64,000 bases of DNA. Source: Nemertoderma westbladi (taxonomy: Eukaryota; Xenacoelomorpha; Nemertodermatida; Nemertodermatidae). The translations under genes and the position numbers were made by a program. Every line of letters starts with the position of its first letter. Positions within the stretch are counted from its first letter, which is position 1. Below the pieces are notes generated by a model. The model did not search any database, had not been told where the DNA came from, and worked only from the letters and a program-made list of their open reading frames with translations. The stretch lies in assembly GCA_032718475.1 (NCBI GenBank), contig JAUCBJ010004912.1, forward strand, positions 45,976 to 109,975, given 5' to 3'. Shown here one piece after another: positions 54,328-64,000 of this stretch.

Positions 54328-56185
54328 GTGAGTCAGTACGCAGAGCATTGAGTCTGACTGTGGACTGTACTGTCTTGAAGAATACCGGTACTGGAATAAG
54401 TTTTCCGACTAAGTTTATACATTATCTGTTATCGTAAGGCTGTAAGCAGGTAAGGCGGTTCTAATTATAATGATACCGGTAGGGCCTATCTTTCAAAAGA
54501 CGAAAAATAAAGCCGACGGAAGTACCTCTAGCTAAATTGTGATCAGATTTCAAATTTAACAGCAAAAATGGAGGGTAACCTCCAACCTGTAAACTAGGCA
54601 GCTAGGTCTACGTATAACTGCAGAACTAGATAAGCCGGTGTGTAAACGCTACGCCGACAACAGACAACCAAACCAACAGACCAATGCGCACAGGCCGATA
54701 TCCATTACTACCCGCTACCGGTACATCATTCAGTCAACACCCGTATAAAAGCTAATTGATGTTAATTATAAATTGAAGAAATTAACAGACTGACAGCGAC
54801 AGGTCAGCAGGTTACACAGTCTGCACTGTGGACAGGTGGCCTGCTATTATAACCAAAACATTAAACAGATAAATTAGTCATCTGGTCATGAGCACAGGTT
54901 ACAGTTTCTCGTTGTTTTTTGTTGTCGATTGTCTGTTCTCGGCGTAGCTATTGCACTTATCTTATTTATTTCTTTTGTTTCAGATTCACAATACACAGTT
55001 GTCCTCTGGCTGTTTGGTCCTGGAATAGCCCATAATCTCGATATCATCAGTGACCCCCCCCCCCCCCCCCACCCCCCCTAATAATTGATTGCATAAAGTT
55101 GATTTGGAGTTAGTTTCACCTCCCTCCTCCTCAGTGGCCATGGGTGAACCAGAATTTTTATTTTCGCGTTCATTCTTAAGCTACAAGCTTTTGAAAAAAA
55201 AAACTCCCAGGTGATATCACCTGTTACGCCGCTGTTATTATTTAACATATAGTAATTTGTTGCTACTGATGGAAAGCTAGCAATGCAAGGATTCCAAATA
55301 CCGTTATGAAAATAACTGAGATATATGGGCAATTGAACGTTGCATGGGCTATTTTATTATATTTCATAATTTCAATACACATAATTATGGAACATTATAT
55401 TTACCCCATACGTAAGATGGGCAACAATATAATGCCTATAGTAATACTAGTAGTACCAAGGCGTCCTAAACTATCTAAAATAAACTGCTAGTTTAAGACG
55501 CCTTGATTAGTATCGGCCCATACGTAGCTATTTGTGCATATAAAATGTTCCAGAATATGTGGTTGGCCTATGCTATACCTCTATATATGTATTAAATAAG
55601 AATTAAATAGCCTTGCCCAGATGCAAAACAATGCAACTATTGATAGCCCATATCTGCAGTTATTTTTCAACGAAATTAAAATTGTTTTATATATTTGAAA
55701 TCGTGACATGACTAGCTTTCCATTGGTACCAACAAATCTCTATAAGGTTGAAGAATAACTGAGGTGTAACTGGTACAATATCGACGTAGACACTTTTTTA
55801 AACGCTTGTTGGGGGGTCCAAGTCACTGAATTATGACATTATATTCCAGGACATGGTGTGCGCAGGTAGTTTTGATATGGTTGCGCTCTGTACGAATATT
55901 GTGGCTCAACCATGTTTCAGTGGCCCTGAAATTTTAACTGAAACTAATACAGTTATTTCTGCAGTAACCTCACTGCCTGGCAGGAGGCCTATCGTTTTAC
56001 CTTGTGGCTTTATGGGACATTTTGGTTAGGGTTAGTTGGTCACTGGTCAGACCTCCTAAACCCTATTTAAAACATGTCACCCAAGTTTCCTCAGAAATTT
56101 AGCGGAATTGATAATCTCCGAAATAGTGTACACTTAAATAGTATACTGTACCTGTACTTTACGTTGTTCCTCTCATGTTTTTTAG
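54328..56185 (+). other. SMG7 intron 1
   Basis: 1858 bp with GTGAGT...TTTTTTAG borders. It contains the complete foldback A element at 55019-55858 and otherwise AT-rich sequence. Confidence 0.7.
55019..55858. mobile_element. Foldback family A, second full copy (inside SMG7 intron 1)
   Basis: It begins CCTGGAATAG with a C-run (55051-55071) and ends TATTCCAGGACATGGTG. The arms are inverted copies containing CTACAAGCTTTTGA / AAACGCTTG and GCAACGTTC-type text in the same order as 9290-10230. The G-run of the right arm is reduced to GGGGGG. Confidence 0.78.
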
Positions 56186-56335
56186 GAAAGCAGAGCTGCA
56201 GAGGTCGCAACTGACCCATGTGAACCCTTCGAGTCCGGAGTTTTGGGTGACGCGGAAGAGAGTTGAAGATTTATATCACGAGTTGCTGCTAATCGATTTA
56301 GAATTCTCTCTGGATAAGAAAGCCGAGCAAGAATT
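56186..56335 (+). CDS. SMG7: SMG7 exon 2
   Basis: The acceptor TTTTTTAG and donor GTAAGT are clear. The exon encodes the first helices of the 14-3-3-like domain: KAELQRS, PEFWVTRKRVEDLYHELLLI and DLEFSLDKKAEQEL. The motif DLEFxLDKKxEQxLWNHAFK, completed by exon 3, is a strong SMG7 hallmark and separates it from SMG5 and SMG6. It ends in phase 2 (GAA TT|). Confidence 0.93.
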
Positions 56336-56445
56336 GTAAGTGGTCGGTAGGGAAGTGGTCGGTACGGTTATGGAATAATACTTCGGGAACTTGACCCAAA
56401 TCCCCTATCGGTGAATTTATTTCTCGCTTCAATGTTAAATTATCA

Positions 56446-56610
56446 ATTTAGGGAAAGGAGCACGTTACAGTGGCACGTTATTTTAACCAAGTTATTAATC
56501 GTAAACCGACCAAACCATCAAATGAATAGAACAGGATACGGTTCTATTTTTGAGAGAGAGAGAATTTCGTTGTTATTTCCGTCGATTTTCCCCCTTTAGA
56601 ATTGCGTCGA
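56446..56610 (-). repeat. Dispersed core repeat, minus orientation, in SMG7 intron 2
   Basis: The reverse complement reads TTGGTTAAAATAACGTGCCA then CTGTAACGTGCTCCTTTCCC. The following GTCGATTTTCCCCC and ATTGCGTCGAAAGTCCCCC text relates to the arms of the elements at 14463 and 24250. Confidence 0.7.
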
Positions 56611-57192
56611 AAGTCCCCCATCTGACGTAACATATACAAACTAACTAACTCAGAGACATAAATAGGCCAGCAAATGAGTAATATTAATGACGAAAATTAG
56701 GTTTTTTATACAATCACATAAACAACACGTGAAATATACCAATACATTGTAACAATACGGCACTAAAAGCCAAAAAATATAGGCCTACACCGTATAATAT
56801 AGATACTTAGAGATCATTTTGGCTAGATGTTTCGTATTATCTAGAATCCAATCTAGCAAGCAATGCATGCAACCCGTGAAAGATATACGACTCTTAAGGT
56901 TGTTCTAGAACTAAAAGTTCATTATAAATGGGGTCATGATTGGTCCTGGTAGAATCTCGAATGATTAATAATGTCGTCAATGAAATTCCCTTATTTGTGT
57001 TATTTATTTTCTCAATATAAACTGTTGTTGGATGTTTCCTATACATTTGGTATTTGCTCCGTTAAGAGGTCACTTACATGTTAATTTTATAATTTTTCAA
57101 CCTTATCTATATGGCGCGAAGTGAAAGATTATGTGATCCTAAAATTCAAGCTTCTCTATTCCTTTAAATACGACGTAATATCTTTATTGCAG

Positions 57193-57401
57193 ATGGAATC
57201 ATGCGTTCAAGATCCCGATAACCAAACTACAAAGTGTTTCGAAGCAGGAAAGGAGACGCCGAGTTGAGACACAAGCGAACGTCGAGCTGTTTTTAGAAGG
57301 AGCCACCGGTTTCTATAACCAGTTACTCCACGAATTGTGTACCCTCTTCTACCTAGAACTACCCGGACGTGTGAATAGAGCTCGGAGTGGTTTACTAAAA
57401 G
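57193..57401 (+). CDS. SMG7: SMG7 exon 3
   Basis: The TTATTGCAG acceptor and the GTTGGT donor follow the codon G|. It encodes WNHAFKIPITKLQ, a basic loop KQERRRRVETQANVEL, then FLEGATGFYNQLLHELCTLF and YLELPGRVNRARSGLLK. The 14-3-3-like domain continues here; WNHAFK is nearly invariant in SMG7 proteins. Confidence 0.94.
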
Positions 57402-57554
57402 GTTGGTTTAGTGCGAGTGCCTTCAAACTAAACTATTGAGTGAATATGAGTTCATTGTGATAATTAACAATGTTGAATTTTTTAATTATAGTCTAACCGA
57501 TTCCACAAATACAATTTGAATACTCTATGCGACTGGGGTGTATGTATGGTTGGG

Positions 57555-57995
57555 AGCAATCTTCGCCCGGGGGAAACGTACGCCCGCAAGGCAATCTTCG
57601 CCCGCGAGCAACCTTCGCCCGCGTCAAATCTTCGCCCGCGTCCAATCTTCGCCCGCGTGCAACCTTTGCCCGCGTCCAATCTTTGCCCGCGAGCAACCTT
57701 CGCCCGCGTCCAATCTTCGCCCGCGTCCAATCTTCGCCCGCGTCCAATCTTCGCCCGCGTGCAATCTTTGCCCGCGTCCAATCTTCGCCCGCGTGCAACC
57801 TTTGCCCGCGTCCAATCTTCGCCCGCGTACAGCCTTCGCCCAATAAGATTTGTGTTAGTAACCATTTTAGTAACAAATTGAGGGAAAGGAGCAGGTTACA
57901 GAGACGGCTTTTTGTAATCAAAACAATAATTGTTTATTGGGCGAAGCTTGCTCGCGGGCGAAGATTGGGCGCGGGCGAAGCTTTCTCGCGGGCGA
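57555..57995. repeat. 17-bp minisatellite with inverted partner, in SMG7 intron 3
   Basis: About 16 units of CAATCTTCGCCCGCGTC run from 57555 to 57840. After 100 bp that include the dispersed core on the minus strand (57876-57935), reverse-complement units (GGGCGAAGATTGGGCGCG) appear at 57940-57995. The whole forms a small foldback structure. ORFs through it are artefacts. Confidence 0.85.
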
Positions 57996-58070
57996 AATTT
58001 GCTGCGTACCGTGTGTGTGTGCCAATATACTCGACTTGGTTCGAACGTAGCTGGTATATTTTTTATTTAG

Positions 58071-58283
58071 ATCAATACGCACTGGAATGGAAACTATCTA
58101 CTAAGCAGCCTGAACATCCTACATGTCTTTACATCTGTCAGCACTGCCTGGTGCACCTGGGGGACTTGGCTCGCTACCGATCGCAACTCGATGAGTCACA
58201 CACCTTCTACCATCTAGCCGCCCAACTAGTACCCTACAACGGACAACCTTACAACCAACTCGCTATACTAGCCAGTCAAAGGG
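58071..58283 (+). CDS. SMG7: SMG7 exon 4 (TPR-like core)
   Basis: The TTTATTTAG acceptor and GTTAGT donor are clear. The exon encodes YICQHCLVHLGDLARYRSQL, AAQLVPYNGQPYNQLAILAS and QRG, the highly conserved region where the 14-3-3-like fold meets the TPR helices. The LGDLARYR segment carries the arginine that contacts phosphoserine of UPF1 in the family. A variable stretch (DQYALEWKLSTKQPEHPTC) starts the exon. Confidence 0.96.
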
Positions 58284-58455
58284 GTTAGTTCGTCTGTGAT
58301 CTCGTGCTGAAAACCTGTTAATGTAAAAATACCCTAATTTAGGTCAAATTGAGTTCTCGGGAATAAAAAAGATAATTTAATGTCATAGGAGCTCATTACT
58401 GGCTGTGTACTTTATATTTGCACATTAGAAGCGTGTTTTCGTTTTTATCTCCTAG

Positions 58456-58619
58456 GCGACCACCTGACCACGGTCTACTATTATTGTCGCGCCATTGCTG
58501 TACGCCACCCCTTCCCAGCCGCTTCCACAAACCTTTCTACCCATTTTACTAAACTTATCAACAACATGACAGAGGATCTCAGACCGACTTCCAATATCAA
58601 CATGCATAACCTGATTAAG
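58456..58619 (+). CDS. SMG7: SMG7 exon 5
   Basis: The TCTCCTAG acceptor and GTAAGC donor are clear. It encodes GDHLTTVYYYCRAIAVRHPF then PAASTNLSTHFTKLINNM and ends in phase 0 after NMHNLIK. The sequence YYCRxIAVxxPFPAASTNL is diagnostic of the EST1/SMG7 family. The rest of the gene, including the TPR end and the Pro/Gln-rich C-terminus that recruits decay enzymes, lies beyond 64000 after an intron of more than 5.3 kb. Confidence 0.95.
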
Positions 58620-59444
58620 GTAAGCCAAGGATCTGCAGCTGGGGAAATTTCTATATTTTAAGTAAAGTTTCCTAACCCGGTGACTTCCAACTTAGTGAAA
58701 ATCTGTTTTAACAAAACCACGCAGACAGTTGCTGGTCAACGAACAGACAGTTTACAATAAATTTATGTTGGGTGTTTGACTGATCATCTGTTTTAATATA
58801 AAGGGTCGATTACGCAAAAATAATGGCCAAATTCCAGGTTAAAAAAATAAAAAATAAAATTTTCTCAAACCCTATCATAACATATTTCGGAAGCCCTTAG
58901 CGTGCTGATTTCAAATTTCATAGTGGTTCAATTTTTCTACCAATAGTAAAAAAGTTATGGGCGAAAAACGTGTGTCTCGTCGGTAACGCTTTGTCTCATA
59001 TAAATTTCCTTGTTTAAACCAAATGCGTTACGTTTTGGACATGTCTCATCTTTAACGCAGTTTATTTGCGTTACATCTTTCTGTGCATGCTTTACAAGTG
59101 AGACAGCTTTACAATGCGTTGCATACCGTTACATGCAGGACAACTGTGGACATGCTTAGCAATCTCATTAGGTTAACGTGAAGGCTTGACCTTGTATATC
59201 ATTAGAAGCATCTTCTTTCAGAAGCGGTATAAAGAAACTTTATATTAAGTAAATCCGATTTGTGGAAGAAAAGTTAGAGCAAAAAATAGGGTAGGTGTAA
59301 AACGCGGATCCGGATCCGGATCCGGATTCAGGATCCGGATACGGATCAGGACCCGGATTTGCGAGTGTAAAAGGCGGATCCGGATTTACATACAATCCGT
59401 AACTGAGTGTAATATGCGGATTCTGAAATACGCAATCCGTATTG

Positions 59445-60725
59445 CAGTGTAAAACGCGGATTCATATATTTTATGAATCCGGAATGGAGTGTAAAATACG
59501 GATTTACGTTAATTACCAAGTTTTATTGGATCCGGAATGGAGTGTAAAACACGGATTTTCGTAATTACCAAGTTTTGTTGGATCCGGAATGGAGTGTAAA
59601 ACACGGATTTTCGTTAATTACCAAGTTTTATTGGATCCGGAATGGAGTGTAAAACACGGATTTTCGTAATTACCAAGTTTTGTTGGATCCGGAATGGAGT
59701 GTAAAACACGGATTTTCGTTAATTACCAAGTTTTGTTGGATCCGGAATGGAGTGTAAAACACGGATTTTCGTGAATTACCAAGTTTTATTGGATCCGGAA
59801 TGGAGTGTAAAACACGGATTTATGTTAATTACCAAGTTTTATTGGATCCGGAATGGAGTGTAAAACACGGATTTTCGTTAATTACCAAGTTTTGTTGGAT
59901 CCGGAATGGAGTGTAAAACACGGATTTTCGTTAATTACCAAGTTTTATTGGATCCGGAATGGAGTGTAAACCACGGATTTTCGTTAATTACCAAGTTTTG
60001 TTGGATCCGGAATGGAGTGTAAAACACGGATTTTCGTTAATTACCAAGTTTTGTTGGATCCGGAATGGAGTGTAAAACACGGATTTCGTTAATTACCAAA
60101 TTTTGTTCGATCCGGAATGGAGTGTAAAACACGGACTTCGTTAATTACCAAGTTTTGTTGGATCCGGAATGGAGTGTAAAACACGGATTTGCGTTAATTA
60201 CCAAGTTTTATTGGATCCGGAATGGAGTGTAAAACACGGATTTTCGTTAATTACCAAGTTTTATTGGATCCGGAATGGAGTGTAAAACACGGATTTATGT
60301 TAATTACCAAGTTTTATTGGATCCGGAATGGAGTGTAAAACACGGATTTTCGTTAATTACCAAGTTTTGTTGGATCCGGAATGGAGTGTAAAACACGGAT
60401 TTTCGTTAATTACCAAGTTTTGTTGGATCCGGAATGGAGTGTAAAACACGGATTTTCGTTAATTACCAAGTTTTGTTGGATCCGGAATGGAGTGTAAAAC
60501 ACGGATTTTCGTTAATTACCAAGTTTTAATGGATCCGGAAAGGGTGTAAAACCGGATTCTTTATTACCAAGTGTTACTGATCCGGAAGGGGTGTAAAACG
60601 CGGATTATTCGTTATTTACCAAGTGTTACTGGATCCGGGAAGGGGTGTAAAACGCGGATTGATTCAGGTTAATTACAAAGTGTTACTGGATCCGGGAAGG
60701 GGTGTAAAATGCGGATTTACGTTAA
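59445..60725 (+). repeat. Left arm: 53-bp tandem array
   Basis: About 23 units start GGATCCGGAATGGAGTGTAA, continue AACACGGATTTTCGTTAATT and ACCAAGTTTT, and then GTT or ATT. The inner-edge units (60540-60720) are more diverged, with GGGAAGGGGTGTAAAACGCG variants. Confidence 0.93.
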
Positions 60726-61504
60726 TTACTGAGTTTGTTAATGAGGGACACAACTATTAATGAGGTACACACATTAATGAGGGACACAAACATTAATGGG
60801 GGACACCTTAATAGTTAATAGACACCTTAATAATTTGTCTATGTCTAGGGGCCACACATAAGCTTAATCCGGCTCTGGGGGACACCTTAATAGGGGTCAA
60901 TGCTTCCCAATGAATTATTAATAAGGGCGATGGTGATGCTTGGCCGTCAGACATTATTAGATATTGATTAGCTGAAAAACTATACTACCGTGGGAACGTG
61001 ACCTCTCTGGTAGAGCGGCTCTGTAGACAATTGTATGGTAGGATTACTGTCCTGTTCCCTGATTGGCTTATCCATCCCAACCTCCCTTACAAACAAGAAT
61101 CACTGTTCTGCCTAGCTGGCGGTAGTTTGTACTGCATCATAGCGTACTCTATTTAAGGCCTTGCAAGCTTGCTGCCTTCCTAATTTATGGAGGCTGAACT
61201 GTTCAGTATAATTTCTTATTTAATTTCATATTAAACATGGATGACAGTGATGACTTTGTAAAGGTTCCATTTACGGGATTCGTTATTCCGAGTCCAACCA
61301 ATGATACAGCCATTGTTGAGCCGCTTGAACTCACTACGCAAACATCGTGCACCCCGAGTCCGGAGAAGAAAAAAACCAGGAAAGTCAGCAAGCCAAGAAA
61401 AGTTACTAAAGAACAATAAACATTGCACTAATTAATAATTGTAACTAGATGAGGGTCTGGGTCTTTATTGCATATGCGTTTTACAAATTGTTCATTAAAC
61501 TTAC
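60726..61504 (+). other. Unique centre of the foldback element
   Basis: It begins with TTAATGAGGGACACA repeats (60735-60900), then a unique segment with a TATA-like CTATTTAAG at 61149-61157 and the small gene at 61237-61419. Confidence 0.6.
61237..61419 (+). CDS. Small ORF (60 codons) inside the foldback element
   Basis: ATG at 61237 follows a TATA-like box by about 80 bp; TAA at 61417-61419 overlaps a canonical AATAAA (61415-61420). The product has an acidic start (MDDSDDF), two SPT/SPSP-type segments (VIPSPTNDT, TPSPEKKK) and a very basic end (KKKTRKVSKPRKVTKEQ) resembling a nuclear localisation signal. No transposase motif is visible. It could be the remnant of a first exon of the element's transposase or a tiny DNA-binding/regulatory protein. 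It is the only non-repeat ORF in the element. Expression is unproven. Confidence 0.45.
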   Translation: MDDSDDFVKVPFTGFVIPSPTNDTAIVEPLELTTQTSCTPSPEKKKTRKVSKPRKVTKEQ

Positions 61505-63180
61505 TAATTAACTTGAATCCGCGTTTTACACCCATTCCGGATCCAATAAAACTTGTAATTAACGTAAATCCGTGTTTTACACTCCATTCCGGATCCAATA
61601 AAACTTGATAATTAACGTAAATCCGTGTTTTACACTCCATTCCGGATCCAATAAAACTTAGTAATTAACGTAAATCCGCGTTTTACACTCCATTCCCGGA
61701 TCCAATAAAACTTGGTAATTAACTAGAATCCGCGTTTTACACCCCTTCCCGGATCCAATAAAACATGGTAATTAACTAGAATCCGCGTTTTACACTCCAT
61801 TCCGGATCCAATAAAACTGGTAATTAACGTAAATCCGTGTTTTACACTCCATTCCGGATCCAATAAAACTTGGTAATTAACGTAAATCCGTGTTTTACAC
61901 TCCATTCCGGATCCAATAAAACTTGATAATTAACGTAAATCCGTGTTTTACACTCCATTCCGGATCCAATAAAACTTAGTAATTAACGCAAATCCGCGTT
62001 TTACACCCCTTCCCGGATCCAATAAAACTTGGTAATTAACTAGAATCCGCGTTTTACACCCCTTCCCGGATCCAATAAAACATGGTAATTAACGAAATCC
62101 GCGTTTTACACCCCTTCCCGGATCCAATAAAACTTGGTAATTAACGTAAATCCGCGTTTTACACTCCCTTCCCGGATCCAATAAAACTTGGTAATTAACG
62201 TAAATCCGTGTTTTACACTCCATTCCGGATCCAATAAAACTTGATAATTAACGTAAATCCGTGTTTTACACTCCATTCCGGATCCAATAAAACTTAGTAA
62301 TTAACGCAAATCCGCGTTTTACACCCCTTCCCGGATCCAATAAAACTTGGTAATTAACGTAAATCCGCGTTTTACACCCCTTCCCGGATCCAATAAAACT
62401 TGGTAATTAACTTGAATCCGCGTTTTACACTCCATTCCGGATCCAATAAAACTTGGTAATTAACGTAAATCCGTGTTTTACACTCCATTCCGGATCCAAT
62501 AAAACTTGGTAATTAACGTAAATCCGCGTTTTACACTCCCTTCCCGGATCCAATAAAACTTGGTAATTAACGTAGAATCCGCGTTTTACACTCCATTCCG
62601 GATCCAATAAAACTTGGTAATTAACGTAAATCCGTGTTTTACACTCCATTCCGGATCCAATAAAACTTGGTAATTAACGTAAATCCGTGTTTTACACTCC
62701 ATTCCGGATCCAATAAAACTTAGTAATTAACGTAAATCCGTGTTTTACACTCCATTCCGGATCCAATAAAACTTGGTAATTAACGTAAATCCGTGTTTTA
62801 CACTCCATTCCGGATCCAATAAAACTTAGTAATTAACGTAAATCCGCGTTTTACACCCCTTCCCGGATCCAATAAAACTTGGTAATTAACTAGAATCCGC
62901 GTTTTACACCCCTTCCCGGATCCAATAAAACATGGTAATTAACTTGAATCCGCGTTTTACACCCCTTCCCGGATTTAATAAAACTTTGTAATAAACCTGA
63001 ATCCGTATTTTACACCCAATCCCGGATTCAGTAGAAAAATGAATCCGCGTTTTACACTCCGTTCAGGATTTAGCCTAAAACATGAATCCGCGCTTTACAC
63101 TCCGTTCCGGATCTGAAAAAAAGGCCAATCCGCATTTTACACTCGGTTACGGATTCGGTAAATTTAGCAGTGCGCGGATC
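61505..63180 (-). repeat. Right arm: inverted 53-bp tandem array
   Basis: About 30 units are the reverse complement of the left-arm unit (TTTTACACTCCATTCCGGAT then CCAATAAAAC). GTGTTTTACACTCC and GCGTTTTACACCCC variants alternate in blocks, indicating duplication of multi-unit segments. Confidence 0.93.
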
Positions 63181-63292
63181 CGCAGATTACACCCTAAAAA
63201 TGTAAATTCAGTCGACTTCCATAGGGACAATGTTAAATGATAGAATCCGGATCCTGATCCGGATCCGCGTTTTACTCTGACCCCAAAAAATA

Positions 63293-63870
63293 AGGGCGTT
63301 ACAAGATGGACATTTCCAATGACGTTAAAAAACTACTTGCAAACTTTTGGGCATAATTTCTGCTGGACTTATCGATTAGCGTTCATTCGTATATGTATGG
63401 ATAGCCAAAAAAATGATCTTTCGGAAAATATTCACCTTGAAACAAACACATTTCACAATAAAGAGTTATGTTTCAAAAACAAGCGTTACAGCACCTAAAA
63501 AATTTATAAAAACGAACATGTAGCATTTTTCATTCCTCCAAAAACAAAACTATAAAGATGTGTACCCCAGTAACGACTAGTACTGGATTGTAGATCATGA
63601 AATAAGCTTTAAGCTGATATATAGTTTACTGGAAGTATATCTTACTGACATTTGGTTATGATCGTTAGTATCTCAAAAACTTAGCATCGGACATCGCATC
63701 ATATGTCCATTTCGTGCTTGTAATCCAAGGAAAATATATGTCAAATTGCTTAAAACCAATGCCACAAAATGTGCGAAAATTCGCTCTATAGGAATATATA
63801 TAGGTTTATATGGTTTGGGTTATTTTCTGCTGAGTTATGGCTCATGGAATGGCGAAATGACGTCTGACAC
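63293..63870. other. Interior of the TIR element right of the foldback
   Basis: AT-rich and non-coding; a 3' ORF at 63746-64000 crosses the TIR boundary and is not credible. Confidence 0.4.
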
Positions 63871-64000
63871 AATTTTGGCCACTTTTTGCGTAATCGACCC
63901 AACAGTTAGTTCATGTATAATAATGGATGTGTGTGCTATTACATCGGATCACGATAAATATGAATTTAAGTTAATGGCGCAAAATGGTTGCAAACATTAA

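Larger units (their letters stand above)
59289..63283. mobile_element. Foldback (long inverted tandem repeat) transposon, 3995 bp
   Basis: Perfect 9-bp target duplications CAAAAAATA lie at 59280-59288 and 63284-63292. Both ends start GGGT and soon reach GTAAAACGCGGATCCGG; the tips are rich in GGATCC. The arms (about 1.4 and 1.8 kb) consist of a 53-bp tandem repeat in opposite orientations around a unique 780-bp centre. The architecture matches foldback elements (Drosophila FB, sea urchin TU); 9-bp duplications are typical of MULE/FB-type transposases. Confidence 0.88.
58803..63900. mobile_element. TIR element in SMG7 intron 5, host of the foldback element
   Basis: GGGTCGATTACGCAAAAA followed by TAATGGCCAAATT at 58803-58833 is matched by its reverse complement at 63871-63900 (18 identical outer bases, then TGGCCAAA(A)TT). 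Without the inserted foldback the element is about 1.1 kb. It has no credible ORF. The direct flanks share only AA, so the target duplication is unclear. Confidence 0.65.

Noticed and set aside
57482-58288. ORFs of 102-253 codons with ARVQSSPASNLRPR-type repeats
   Set aside because: 17-bp minisatellite; the longest also runs through the intron into SMG7 exon 4, which has its own clear acceptor at 58070.
61428-62649. Minus ORFs repeating CKTRIYVNYQVLLDP
   Set aside because: Translation of the 53-bp array of the foldback arm.
63746-64000. ORF at the window edge
   Set aside because: It crosses the inverted terminus of the TIR element and has no coding features.

Overview
The window is nuclear DNA from an animal, most likely a marine invertebrate. 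It has GT-AG introns, an SMG7 nonsense-mediated-decay gene, a ShKT-domain gene and many metazoan transposon families (Ty3/Gypsy, BEL/Pao, APE-type LINEs, foldback elements) in an AT-rich background with frequent AGGCCTA words. I cannot name the species. Host coding sequence is sparse and most of the 64 kb is transposon and repeat.

Layout. (1) 1-6.3 kb: the 3' part of a plus-strand gene with three ShKT exons (72-185, 319-483, 6171-6283). Its last intron holds a LINE-A fragment, itself split by a decayed Gypsy element with 209/214-bp LTRs and a GTAG target duplication. (2) 6.3-16.3 kb: intergenic DNA with foldback elements, a cluster of CTCF-like motifs, a 30-bp minisatellite and two candidate minus-strand terminal exons (11644-12020, membrane anchor; 13867-14249, basic protein). 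(3) 16.3-24.5 kb: a 33-bp minisatellite on both sides of a Gypsy integrase-LTR fragment, then a nearly complete LINE-A. (4) 24.5-29.2 kb: tandem repeats and a tRNA-like SINE piece. (5) 29.7-47.3 kb: a nested set. A LINE-B copy (minus) is split by a second Gypsy element (minus), whose own LTR is split by an 11.4-kb BEL-like retrotransposon with 1.2-kb LTRs and an AGATC target duplication. The BEL element carries gag and unrecognised ORFs but no visible pol. (6) 47.4-54.2 kb: a 21-bp array, an exact 68-bp x 7 array and small hairpins. (7) 54.3-64 kb: the first five coding exons of SMG7. The intron after exon 5 holds a TIR element (58803-63900), which contains a 4-kb foldback element (59289-63283) with perfect 9-bp target duplications, arms built of inverted 53-bp tandem repeats, and a 60-codon gene in its centre.

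Most notable are the foldback element and its small gene, a short conserved core that recurs at six loci inside different inverted-repeat surroundings, the pol-less BEL element, and the nested insertions, whose order can be read from the junctions. All homology calls are from motif recognition; no database search was run.
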